From Oscillospiraceae bacterium (GTDB lineage: Bacteria > Bacillota > Clostridia > Oscillospirales > Oscillospiraceae), in assembly GCA_015067725.1 (NCBI GenBank), contig SVLX01000013.1, positions 1-64,000 on the forward strand: 64,000 nt of DNA. Direction: 5' to 3'. Shown here in pieces: positions 9,694-17,357 of this stretch. Numbering within the stretch: position 1 is the stretch's first letter; the number at the start of each line of letters is the position of its first letter. Position numbers and translations under genes: made by a program. Under the pieces are notes generated by a model. The model worked only from the letters and a program-made list of their open reading frames with translations. It made no database searches and was not told where the DNA came from.

Positions 9694-11547
9694 ATGCTGC
9701 GTATCCTCTTTAACAGCCGAAGTCCGCAATACAAAGAGCCCTTCGGCACACTGAAGCCCGGCGAAACCTGTACCCTCCGGGTGAAGATTCCCGTTTCCTG
9801 CCAGACCAGATCCGTTTTCTGCCGCATGGAGCAGGAGGATGGCCGCCTTTTTCGGGATATCCCCATGACTCTGCAGGAGACGGTCGCCCCATATGAGACC
9901 TGGGGCTGTCAATTCACACTGGAAGAACCGGGTCTGCACTTCTATTACTTCCGGATCACCACCGCCAATGAGTCCTTTGCCCTGCTGAAGCTGGGAGAGG
10001 ACACCAACATGGAGGCGGGCGACAAGTGGCAGCTCAGTTGCATCACACCCCATGCCATGGTTCCCCAGTGGGCGAAGGGTGCGGTCATGTATCAGATTTT
10101 CCCTGACCGCTTCGCCAAATCCGGGGAATGTGACCTCACCGGAAAGCTAACGCCCTATACCGTCCACCGGAATTGGGAAGAAGAAGTCCACTGGCAACCC
10201 ACCATGGCGGGAGAAATCCTGAACAACGACTTCTTTGGCGGTAACTTCCGGGGCATTGCCGAGAAACTGCCCTATCTGTCTTCTCTGGGGGTGGGTATCA
10301 TCTACCTTAACCCCATCAGCAAAGCCTTCTCCAGCCACCGCTATGACACCGGCGACTACAAAACCCCCGACCCCATGCTGGGTACGGAGGAAGACTTTGC
10401 CGCTCTCTGTCAAGAAGCCCACCGGCTGGGCATTCGGGTGATTCTGGACGGCGTCTATTCCCACACCGGGTCGGACAGCCTGTACTTCAACCGCACCGGT
10501 CATTTCGGTGAAGGTGGGGCGTACCGGGATGCCCAGTCGGCCTATCGCTCCTGGTACTGCTTCAGACAGTGGCCGGACAAATACCTGAGCTGGTGGGACT
10601 TTGACACCCTGCCCTGTCTGGACAAAAACGACCCCCAGGTCATCCGGTATCTCATTGATGACGAAGACAGCGTGGTTGCCCACTGGCTGAAGCTGGGGGC
10701 GGACGGATTCCGGCTGGATGTGGTGGACGAATTGCCGGACAGCTTTGTCCTGCGGCTGAAAAAGCGCATCCGGGAGATTAAGCCCGATGCGCTGCTGATT
10801 GGCGAGGTCTGGGAGGATGCCTCCAACAAGATCGCCTATGACGTGCGCCGCCGGTACTTTGTGGATGGCGAGCTGGACAGCGTGATGAACTATCCCTACC
10901 GCAGAGCCATTCTGGACTTTGTGCGCCACTGGGACGATGGCAGTGGGCTGAAAGACACGGTGATGACCATTGCGGAGAATTACCCCGCCGATGTGCTGTC
11001 CTGCACCATGACCGTTCTGGGTACCCACGATACTCCCCGGATTCTCACCGCCGTCATGGACGATTTTGAGGGCACGAGGGCGCAGTATGCCAACCGGCGG
11101 CTGTCTCCCAATCAACTGGCCATTGGCAAGGAGCGACTGATGATTGCCTCCTTCCTCCAGTTTATGCTCCCCGGTGCTCCCTGCATTTACTATGGTGACG
11201 AAGCCGGCATGGAGGGGTTCAAAGACCCCTTCAACCGCCGCACCTACCCCTGGGGCCGAGAAGACCGGGCATTGCAGGCCCACTATACCCGACTGGGCAA
11301 GCTCCGCAGGGAATACGGTGCCCTGAGAGACGGCACCATTGCATTCTTCCACGCCGAAGAAGGCCGACTGGGCATTTCCCGGCAGGCAACGGACGGCAGT
11401 GGGCGGAATCTGGAGATTTATGTCAACTATAACGACGATCCCTGGGACATTCCTCACGGCAAGCTCCTCTATGGCTGTGGCATGAAGACCGTAGCCGACG
11501 ATGCTCTTGCGTTGCTGCCCCATGGATTCTGTGTGATTGAGGTGTAA
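9694..11547 (+). CDS. GH13 alpha-amylase/neopullulanase-type glycoside hydrolase
   Basis: A 617-residue intracellular enzyme without signal peptide. An N-terminal beta-sandwich module (about 1-120) precedes the barrel, which starts at GAVMYQIFPDRF. The catalytic residues are D342 in GFRLDVVDE, E371 in IGEVWED and D446 in GTHDTPR. The ILNNDFFGGN segment and the N-terminal module are typical of neopullulanase and cyclomaltodextrinase-like proteins. It probably breaks down maltodextrins or glycogen branches, complementing the synthetic genes upstream. ATG 9694 follows AAGGAG. A 58-codon ORF starts 2 bases after its stop. Confidence 0.88.
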   Translation: MLRILFNSRSPQYKEPFGTLKPGETCTLRVKIPVSCQTRSVFCRMEQEDGRLFRDIPMTLQETVAPYETWGCQFTLEEPGLHFYYFRITTANESFALLKLGEDTNMEAGDKWQLSCITPHAMVPQWAKGAVMYQIFPDRFAKSGECDLTGKLTPYTVHRNWEEEVHWQPTMAGEILNNDFFGGNFRGIAEKLPYLSSLGVGIIYLNPISKAFSSHRYDTGDYKTPDPMLGTEEDFAALCQEAHRLGIRVILDGVYSHTGSDSLYFNRTGHFGEGGAYRDAQSAYRSWYCFRQWPDKYLSWWDFDTLPCLDKNDPQVIRYLIDDEDSVVAHWLKLGADGFRLDVVDELPDSFVLRLKKRIREIKPDALLIGEVWEDASNKIAYDVRRRYFVDGELDSVMNYPYRRAILDFVRHWDDGSGLKDTVMTIAENYPADVLSCTMTVLGTHDTPRILTAVMDDFEGTRAQYANRRLSPNQLAIGKERLMIASFLQFMLPGAPCIYYGDEAGMEGFKDPFNRRTYPWGREDRALQAHYTRLGKLRREYGALRDGTIAFFHAEEGRLGISRQATDGSGRNLEIYVNYNDDPWDIPHGKLLYGCGMKTVADDALALLPHGFCVIEV

Positions 11548-11549
11548 CC

Positions 11550-11726
11550 ATGAGCGAAGAAAAACTCATCTCCGGCTACTGCCGGACACAGGACCAGAGC
11601 CGCATGGTGATGGTGGAATATACCCCCCAGGAGCTGCTGGATGTGGACTGCTCCTATGGCAGTTGCCCCTTTGCGGGGAGCTGCGAGATTGCTAAGGCGA
11701 TTGGGGAATTGGTAAAGGTGCGTTAA
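11550..11726 (+). CDS. Small Cys-containing protein of unknown function, 58 aa
   Basis: A short ORF starting two bases after the amylase stop, encoding MSEEKLISGYCRTQ and ending AIGELVKVR. It has four cysteines: one early (C11) and a C-terminal cluster C34-x4-C39-x5-C45, which could bind zinc or an Fe-S cluster. The close spacing suggests it is the last gene of the glycogen operon, and a terminator follows. I do not recognise the family. It reads as a plausible protein with the same codon use as its neighbours. Confidence 0.6.
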   Translation: MSEEKLISGYCRTQDQSRMVMVEYTPQELLDVDCSYGSCPFAGSCEIAKAIGELVKVR

Positions 11727-11770
11727 TTCTTGCGCCAATCCCGCCATATCCATCAAATTTGACCGCGTAA

Positions 11771-11820
11771 AACACTCCGACCCCGGGACTGCGCCTGGAG
11801 TCGGAGTGTTGTGTTTCTTC
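11771..11820 (+). terminator. Terminator at the end of the glycogen/amylase operon
   Basis: An 11-bp stem (aacactccgac 11771-11781 with gtcggagtgtt 11800-11810) is followed by gtgtttcttct. Confidence 0.75.
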
Positions 11821-11849
11821 TGTTGCCCTGCTCCTCGGAAAAATGCCTA

Positions 11850-11878
11850 TTGACAGCAGGCCTGAATGGTGCTATAAT
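11850..11878 (+). promoter_or_regulatory. Strong promoter of the methionine transport operon
   Basis: A perfect TTGACA (11850-11855), a 17-base spacer and a perfect TATAAT (11873-11878). The transcript should start near 11885, about 55 bases before the leader ORF and 400 bases before metQ. Confidence 0.85.
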
Positions 11879-11940
11879 AACACAAAAATTTTCCGGCATA
11901 GCTGGATAAATTGAGCGTAACGCAGAAAGGAGACACGTCC

Positions 11941-12057
11941 ATGAAGATGTTTGCCACCATGATGAATATGATGGAGATGTGCATGTGCCCCATGTGCAAG
12001 GTTTTTCATACCCATTTTTCGATGTGTCATCCCATCTGTTCATCCATTGGCGGTTGA
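11941..12057 (+). CDS. Met/Cys/His-rich leader peptide, 38 aa
   Basis: An ORF with an excellent ribosome site (AAAGGAG, 10 bases before ATG). It encodes a 38-residue peptide with 10 Met, 5 Cys and 3 His, beginning MKMFATMMNMMEMCMCPMCK. Nothing in the composition suggests a folded domain. It lies between a consensus promoter and an intrinsic terminator ahead of the metQNI transporter genes, the arrangement of an amino-acid attenuator leader. The inference is that ribosome stalling at Met (or Cys) codons when charged tRNA is scarce would affect the terminator. A small metal-binding peptide is the main alternative. Confidence 0.6.
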   Translation: MKMFATMMNMMEMCMCPMCKVFHTHFSMCHPICSSIGG

Positions 12058-12092
12058 AATCATCATACCCGCCGGATAGAATACCCACTCTG

Positions 12093-12123
12093 GAGGATGC
12101 TTCATCGGAGCATCCTCTTTTTA
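12093..12123 (+). terminator. Intrinsic terminator or attenuator between leader ORF and metQ
   Basis: A 9-bp perfect stem (GAGGATGCT 12093-12101 with AGCATCCTC 12109-12117), a 7-base loop and TTTTT. It lies 36 bases after the leader stop codon. A second, weaker hairpin (GGCGG near 12050 with CCGCC near 12070) spans the leader stop. Constitutive termination here would silence the transporter genes, so regulated readthrough is likely. Confidence 0.75.
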
Positions 12124-12144
12124 ATTTGGAAAGGAGACGATACA

Positions 12145-12270
12145 ATGAAACTGACTGCCGATTTCCTGGCCCGCCGAAACACCCGGCATGGGCGAATGTG
12201 TCCAATCGTCAATTCCCCTGCCGCACCTGCACCAAGACCCTTCACCCCAACAAATCACCATCAAAAATAA
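12145..12270 (+). CDS. Second small ORF ahead of metQ, 41 aa
   Basis: ATG 12145 is preceded by GGAAAGGAGACGAT, nearly the same ribosome site as that of the leader ORF. The 41-residue product is basic and Pro-rich, starting MKLTADFLARRNTRHGR, with one internal Met and one Cys. Its TAA overlaps the metQ ribosome site (TAAAGGAG), so it may couple translation to metQ. No family is recognised. It could be a second leader peptide or a short untranslated coincidence. Confidence 0.4.
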   Translation: MKLTADFLARRNTRHGRMCPIVNSPAAPAPRPFTPTNHHQK

Positions 12271-12284
12271 AGGAGAATCATCCC

Positions 12285-13148
12285 ATGAAAAAGATCATCA
12301 CCCTGACCCTGACCGCAATTCTGACCCTGAGCTGTCTCTTTGCCTTTACCGCCTGTGGAAACAGCGGATCCATCACCATCGCCATCCCCAACGATACCAC
12401 CAACGAAGCCCGGGCACTGCTGTTGCTGGAAGCCAACGGAATTATCGAACTCAGCGACGAAGCCGGTATTGCCGCCACCATCCGGGACATCACCGCCAAC
12501 CCTCTGGGCATCCAATTCCGGGAGGTGGAGGCTGCGCAGATTCCCAACATCCGTCAGGACGTGGACTATGCCATCATTAACTCCAATTACGCCATTGATG
12601 CCGATATCGACCCCATCAACGACTCCCTGCTGATTGAGGGCGCGTATTCCGCCTATGGCAACATTCTGGTGGTGGCTGAGGGCAATGAGCGGACACCCAA
12701 GACGCTGGCGCTGAAAGCCGCTTTGGAGAGTCGGCAGGTGGCGGACTACATCAGTGCCAACTACGGTGGCGCAGTGATTGGCACCGTAGCGGTTCCCACC
12801 GACGGCTATGACCCGAAGCTGGACTATGCCGCTCTGGCGGGGCAGACCATCACCGTAGCCGCAACCCCCGCACCCCATGCCGAAATCCTGACCGTGGTGA
12901 AGGAAATTCTGTCCGCCAGAGGGATTACCCTGAATGTGGTGGAGTTTACCGACTATGTCCAGCCCAACAATGTGGTGGACAGCGGCGAAATCGATGCCAA
13001 CTACTTCCAGCATCTGCCCTATCTGGAGGACTTCAATGCCGAGAACGGGACAAAACTGGTCTGCGTGGCCACCATTCATGTCGAGCCGATGGGCTTGTAC
13101 GGCGGCAAACAAGAGAACCTGAATGCGCTGGGTCTTGCCGGGGAGTGA
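12285..13148 (+). CDS. metQ: Methionine-binding lipoprotein MetQ, circularly permuted
   Basis: A 287-residue substrate-binding lipoprotein: signal peptide with lipobox FTAC (C24). The usual MetQ order is N-half (VAATPAPHAEIL... FTDYVQPN... ANYFQHLPY... GLYGGK) then C-half (IAIPNDTTNEARALLLL... VDYAIINSNYA... GNILVV). Here the C-half comes first (about 29-168), then a linker (169-187), then the N-half (188-287), which ends where the normal hinge would enter the C-half. Ligand-site elements (FQH, NEAR, N in IINSNYA) are all kept. The total length is normal, so it is a circular permutation rather than a truncation. ATG 12285 follows AAAGGAG. Encoded with MetN and MetI. Confidence 0.9.
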   Translation: MKKIITLTLTAILTLSCLFAFTACGNSGSITIAIPNDTTNEARALLLLEANGIIELSDEAGIAATIRDITANPLGIQFREVEAAQIPNIRQDVDYAIINSNYAIDADIDPINDSLLIEGAYSAYGNILVVAEGNERTPKTLALKAALESRQVADYISANYGGAVIGTVAVPTDGYDPKLDYAALAGQTITVAATPAPHAEILTVVKEILSARGITLNVVEFTDYVQPNNVVDSGEIDANYFQHLPYLEDFNAENGTKLVCVATIHVEPMGLYGGKQENLNALGLAGE

Positions 13149-13286
13149 AATCGATTGCAGACCAAATGAAGCAACCTGATTCCGGGACAGGGAAAAGAAA
13201 TCGCCATGCCCCGACAAGGCAGACAATGGCTGAATCAGATAACCACCCCACGCAAAATCCATCCCACAGGCAGGAGTGAACATACC

Positions 13287-14288
13287 GTGATTGAAATTAA
13301 GCACTTATCCAAGACTTTTTCCGGTGCTGAGGGCAAGGTGGAGGCGCTGAAAGATGTGAGCCTGACCATCCCTGACGGAGACATTTACGGCATCATCGGC
13401 ATGAGCGGTGCGGGCAAATCCACCTTGGTCCGGTGCATCAATATGCTGGAGCGACCCACCGAAGGCGCTGTCCTCATTGATGGGCAGGATATGGGCAGTC
13501 TGAACGAAAAGGCACTGCGACGAGCCCGGCGGGACATCACCATGATTTTTCAGGGCATCAACCTGCTGATGCAGAAGACCTGCCTGAAAAATGTCTGCTT
13601 TCCGCTGGAGCTGGCGGGTATACCCAGAGCCAAGGCGGAGGAGAAAGCCCGGCAACTGCTGGAGTTGGTGGGACTCCCCCACAAAGCCGAGGCTTACCCC
13701 GCCCAGCTCTCCGGTGGTCAGCAGCAACGTATTGCCATTGCCAGAGCCCTGGCAACAGAGCCCAGAGTCTTGCTCTGTGACGAAGCCACCTCGGCACTGG
13801 ACCCCAGCACCACCCGTGCCATTCTGGAGTTGATTCGGGACATCAACCGGCGGCTGGGCATTACGGTCGTCATCATTACCCATCAGATGAGCGTGGTGGA
13901 GGCCATTTGTCACCATGTGGCCATTCTGGACGAGGGGCAGGTGGTTGAGGTGGGGGCGGTGGCGGATGTATTCTCCAAGCCCAGGTCCCCGGCAGCCAGA
14001 CGGCTGGTCTTCCCGGAGGTTGCACAGGAGATTATCGCCCCCGCTCAGGGCATCCGTCAGCTCCGGGTCGTCTTCAATGGCGCACCGGTCACCCGTACGC
14101 CGCTGATTGCCCAAATGGCCATGGAAAAGCAGATAGCCGCCAGCATTCTGGCCGCCTCCACCCGGTCTCTGGGGGAGAAGGTCTATGGCGATATGCTTCT
14201 GGGCATCCCCGGTGACCCGGACAAACTTCAGGAGGCACTGGACTATCTGGGCAAAATTCCCGATATCTTTGCGGAGGAGGTACACTGA
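13287..14288 (+). CDS. metN: Methionine ABC transporter ATP-binding protein
   Basis: A 333-residue ABC ATPase that powers import of methionine bound by MetQ. Walker A GMSGAGKST, the signature LSGGQQQR, Walker B LLCDEATSALD and the H-loop THQ are present. A C-terminal NIL domain (about 255-333) follows, which in MetN binds methionine and inhibits transport. The reading frame is open further upstream, but GTG 13287 lies 10 bases after GGAG and starts the conserved IEIKHLSKTF segment, so it is preferred. Two bases separate it from metI. Confidence 0.93.
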   Translation: MIEIKHLSKTFSGAEGKVEALKDVSLTIPDGDIYGIIGMSGAGKSTLVRCINMLERPTEGAVLIDGQDMGSLNEKALRRARRDITMIFQGINLLMQKTCLKNVCFPLELAGIPRAKAEEKARQLLELVGLPHKAEAYPAQLSGGQQQRIAIARALATEPRVLLCDEATSALDPSTTRAILELIRDINRRLGITVVIITHQMSVVEAICHHVAILDEGQVVEVGAVADVFSKPRSPAARRLVFPEVAQEIIAPAQGIRQLRVVFNGAPVTRTPLIAQMAMEKQIAASILAASTRSLGEKVYGDMLLGIPGDPDKLQEALDYLGKIPDIFAEEVH

Positions 14289-14290
14289 CC

Positions 14291-14998
14291 ATGTTGGAAA
14301 AAGCCTTTACTGCTGAAGCGGTGGCGGAGGCGCTGGACATCATCCGGACCGAGTTCCCGCTGGCGCTGTGGGAGACCTGTTATGTGACCATTCTGTCAAC
14401 CGCCTTTGCCTTTCTCCTTGGGTTGCCGCTGGGTGTTATGCTGGTGGCGGGGGAGCCCGGCGGAGTGCGTCCACTGCCGAAATGGATTATGGCAACGCTC
14501 AATGGAATCATCAATCTCCTGCGCTCTGTGCCCTTCCTGATTTTGATGATTATGCTGATTCCCATGACCCGGGCGATTGTCGGCACGGCTGTGGGAACCA
14601 TGGCTTCCGTGGTCCCGCTGGTTGTTGCCGCCGCTCCTTTTGTGGCAAGGCTGGTGGAGAGCAGTCTGCGGGAAGTTAGCCCCAATATTATCGAAGCCGC
14701 CCAGTCCATGGGAGCAAGCCCCATTCAGATTATCTGCAAAGTTATGCTCCCTGAGAGTTTCCCCAGTCTCCTGTCCGCCGCTACCATCGCCATCACCACC
14801 ATTCTGGGCTACAGCGCCATGAGCGGCATCATTGGCGGTGGCGGTCTGGGCAAGATGGCCATCAACTATGGGTATTATCGTTACCGGTATTTGGTCATGT
14901 TTCTGGCGGTCGTCCTGCTGGTGCTGATGGTGCAGATTTTCCAGACCGTTGGCACCCGGCTGGCAACCCGACTGGACAAGCGGCTGAAGAAGGAGTAA
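14291..14998 (+). CDS. metI: Methionine ABC transporter permease
   Basis: A 235-residue permease with about five to six membrane spans. The EAA-type coupling segment that docks on the ATPase reads EAAQSMGASPIQIICKVMLPES. The RSVPFLILM stretch is characteristic of MetI. It forms the membrane channel of the MetQNI importer. ATG 14291 is two bases after the metN stop and its ribosome site GGAGG lies in the metN 3' end, so translation is coupled. Confidence 0.93.
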   Translation: MLEKAFTAEAVAEALDIIRTEFPLALWETCYVTILSTAFAFLLGLPLGVMLVAGEPGGVRPLPKWIMATLNGIINLLRSVPFLILMIMLIPMTRAIVGTAVGTMASVVPLVVAAAPFVARLVESSLREVSPNIIEAAQSMGASPIQIICKVMLPESFPSLLSAATIAITTILGYSAMSGIIGGGGLGKMAINYGYYRYRYLVMFLAVVLLVLMVQIFQTVGTRLATRLDKRLKKE

Positions 14999-15025
14999 TG
15001 CAAAGCCCCACGGCACGGAATAACC

Positions 15026-15061
15026 CTGCCCCGGCGAGACGAGAAAATCTTGCCGGGGCAG
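15026..15061 (+). terminator. Hairpin at the end of the met operon
   Basis: A 10-bp GC-rich stem (CTGCCCCGGC with GCCGGGGCAG). No long T run follows, so it may act as a weak terminator or an mRNA 3' stabiliser. Confidence 0.5.
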
Positions 15062-15117
15062 ATATTGTGCGCCATGGTTGTTGATGGGACAATCGGGGAA
15101 TACCGGGGGATGTCTTT

Positions 15118-15633
15118 GCTTTTTTCCGCGCCAACATAGCAGATTTTGGGAACGTATTTTACATCCATTTGCCACTTCTTTCCCAATTCTTTAGGCGTTT
15201 CGTAGTGCCCAAGATGTTTTGACTGCTTCTTTGTGGACTCTACCTTCTTGCGACATCCCAACCGAACAAACACCCGGTACAACGAGCCAGGGTGCCTTTT
15301 ATACGCCTTTTCTTGTTTCTACTTACCATACAGCTCGCAGATACTAATGGTGGGATTTCGGCGGTGAAAGTTTCGTATCCACGGTAACGCTTCTTCGGTA
15401 TGGGCGTTCGGATGCTGCCGGTGCGGCCGATGTGATTTGGGCATAAGAGACTCCTTGGTACCGTCAAACTGCTTGTTCCAGCGCATAAGAGAAGCCTTTG
15501 AGATGTGATACCGGCGGAGTACAAAGTGGATATCCTTTGTCTTGCGGTACAGATTCACCGCCCCGACCTTTGTGCTCAGCTCGTGAGGCAAATAACGCTT
15601 GCTATACTTTTGGTTCTGTGTTATCATTGACAT
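15118..15633 (-). pseudogene. Decayed DDE transposase fragment (integrase-core type)
   Basis: On the minus strand the frame starts MSMITQNQKYSKRYL with a helix-turn-helix region, reaches SICELYGK, meets an in-frame TAG, and continues in the same frame as KQEKAYKRHPGSLYRVFVRLG, then WQMDVKYVPKICYVG, the start of the DDE catalytic core. The similarity stops there, so most of the catalytic domain is missing. It is an old insertion-sequence remnant with a nonsense codon and a 3' deletion. No terminal inverted repeats were found. Confidence 0.75.
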
Positions 15634-15763
15634 GGTGACTGAGACCTTTCGTTAGGATGTTGTGTGGTAACTCTATTCTAGCAAACTCGGTCGCCTTTTT
15701 CTATACCTAAGTCTCACATCAATTGTAACCCTACAAAATTCACAAAATCTCCATCTCCCGCCC

Positions 15764-15792
15764 TTGCAAAACCCCGTCAAAAATGGTAAAAT
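15764..15792 (+). promoter_or_regulatory. Promoter of miaB
   Basis: TTGCAA (15764-15769), a 17-base spacer and TAAAAT (15787-15792), 35 bases before the miaB start codon. Confidence 0.6.
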
Positions 15793-15827
15793 AACATATT
15801 CAGAAAGAGCTTTTAGGAGGAATCTCC

Positions 15828-17237
15828 ATGGAACGTAAAACACCGGTCATCGCCCCGGAGCGATTGGATGAACAGTTGGCAATCTGTGCCAAAATCCGGG
15901 AATACTGGCAGGCCCGGGGTGTGACCCCCGTGGCTTATGTGGAGACCTATGGTTGCCAGCAAAATGAGGCCGATTCTGAGCGGATTCGTGGCCTTTTGGC
16001 AGACAGTGGCTATGGCTTCGCCCAGGGGCCCGAGGGGGCTGATGTGGTGGTCATGAATACCTGCGCCATCCGGGAACACGCCAATCAGCGGGTTTTTGGC
16101 AACCTGGGCGCCCTGACCCATACCAAGCGCCGCCACAGCGGGCAGAAAATCTTCCTCTGCGGCTGTATGGCCGGTCAGCCGGAGGTGCAGGAGCGGGTAA
16201 AAAAGAGCTTCCCCCATGTCGATGGCCTGTTCTCCACCCATCACCTGTGGCAATTCCCGGAGATTCTCTGGCGTGTGCTGACCCGGGGTAAGCGGGTATT
16301 TTATATTGAGGATGAGCCCGGCTCTATTGCTGAGGGGTTGCCTGTCCGCCGGGACAATGACCTGAAGGCATGGGTCTCTATTATGTATGGCTGTAACAAC
16401 TTCTGCTCGTATTGCATCGTTCCCTATGTCCGGGGGCGTGAGCGGAGTCGTGAACCGGGGGAGATTCTGGCAGAGTGCCGGGATTTGATTGCCCGGGGAT
16501 ATAAAGACATTACCCTTTTGGGGCAGAATGTCAACTCCTACGGTAAGGATCTGGGAGAAAAGATGGATTTTTCTGACCTTTTGGCAGAGATTGCCCGGAT
16601 TCCCGGTGATTTTTTGGTGCGCTTTATGACCAGTCACCCCAGAGACGCCGGCGTGAAACTCTTTGACACCATGGCCAAATATCCCAAAATCGCCAAGCAA
16701 CTCCATCTGCCGGTGCAGTGCGGCAATGACCGGGTGCTGAAAGCCATGAACCGCCACTATGACCGGGCGCGTTATCTGGAGCTGGTGCGTTATGCCAAGT
16801 CCGTTATGCCGGAGTTGGTGCTGACCTCGGACATTATTGTCGGCTTCCCCGGCGAGACGGAGGAAGAATTTGAAGATACCCTGACCCTGATTGAAGAAGT
16901 GGGTTATGATGCCCTCTTTACCTTTATTTATTCTCCCCGCCCCGGGACACCTGCGGCAAAATTGCCTGACCCCGCAACCCGGGAGGAGAAAAACCGCTGG
17001 TTTGACCGGCTGTGCCAGACCCAAAACCGGATTTCCGAAGACCGCCACCGGGCGTATATCGGCAAAGTCTACCGGGTGCTTCTCGATGGTATGGAGGGCA
17101 ATCTGCTGACCTCCCGCACCGAAGGTGGCAGACTGGTGCGCCTGGAAGGAGACAGCAGTCTCATCGGACAATTCCGGGAAGTGGAGATTACCGGTGCTAC
17201 CACATGGAGCCTGACCGGAAAACTGGTGGAGAAATAA
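15828..17237 (+). CDS. miaB: tRNA-2-methylthio-N6-dimethylallyladenosine synthase
   Basis: A 469-residue radical-SAM methylthiotransferase that adds the 2-methylthio group to i6A37 of tRNAs. The N-terminal MTTase domain carries three cysteines of one Fe-S cluster (ETYGCQQN, NTCAIRE, CGCMAG). The radical-SAM cysteines are in GCNNFCSYCIVP. A C-terminal TRAM domain binds tRNA. Its substrate is made by MiaA, encoded 6 kb downstream in the same cluster. It has a ribosome site AGGAGGAAT. Confidence 0.95.
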   Translation: MERKTPVIAPERLDEQLAICAKIREYWQARGVTPVAYVETYGCQQNEADSERIRGLLADSGYGFAQGPEGADVVVMNTCAIREHANQRVFGNLGALTHTKRRHSGQKIFLCGCMAGQPEVQERVKKSFPHVDGLFSTHHLWQFPEILWRVLTRGKRVFYIEDEPGSIAEGLPVRRDNDLKAWVSIMYGCNNFCSYCIVPYVRGRERSREPGEILAECRDLIARGYKDITLLGQNVNSYGKDLGEKMDFSDLLAEIARIPGDFLVRFMTSHPRDAGVKLFDTMAKYPKIAKQLHLPVQCGNDRVLKAMNRHYDRARYLELVRYAKSVMPELVLTSDIIVGFPGETEEEFEDTLTLIEEVGYDALFTFIYSPRPGTPAAKLPDPATREEKNRWFDRLCQTQNRISEDRHRAYIGKVYRVLLDGMEGNLLTSRTEGGRLVRLEGDSSLIGQFREVEITGATTWSLTGKLVEK

Positions 17238-17357
17238 CCCCCCCTGAACAACCAAACGGAGCGGGTTTTTATGATATCGACTTCTATTGAGCGTTTTCTC
17301 CGCGAAGATGATTTCCGGTTTTTTACCCCCTAAACCACAGAAAGTGAGCGTAATACC

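Noticed and set aside
11880..12285. S-box (SAM) riboswitch or T-box ahead of metQ
   Set aside because: No S-box core motifs and no TGGNACCGC sequence are present; the leader ORF plus terminator explains the region better.
17271..17333. A 20-codon ORF between miaB and mutS with GGAG nine bases upstream
   Set aside because: Too short, no composition bias and no context that suggests a function.
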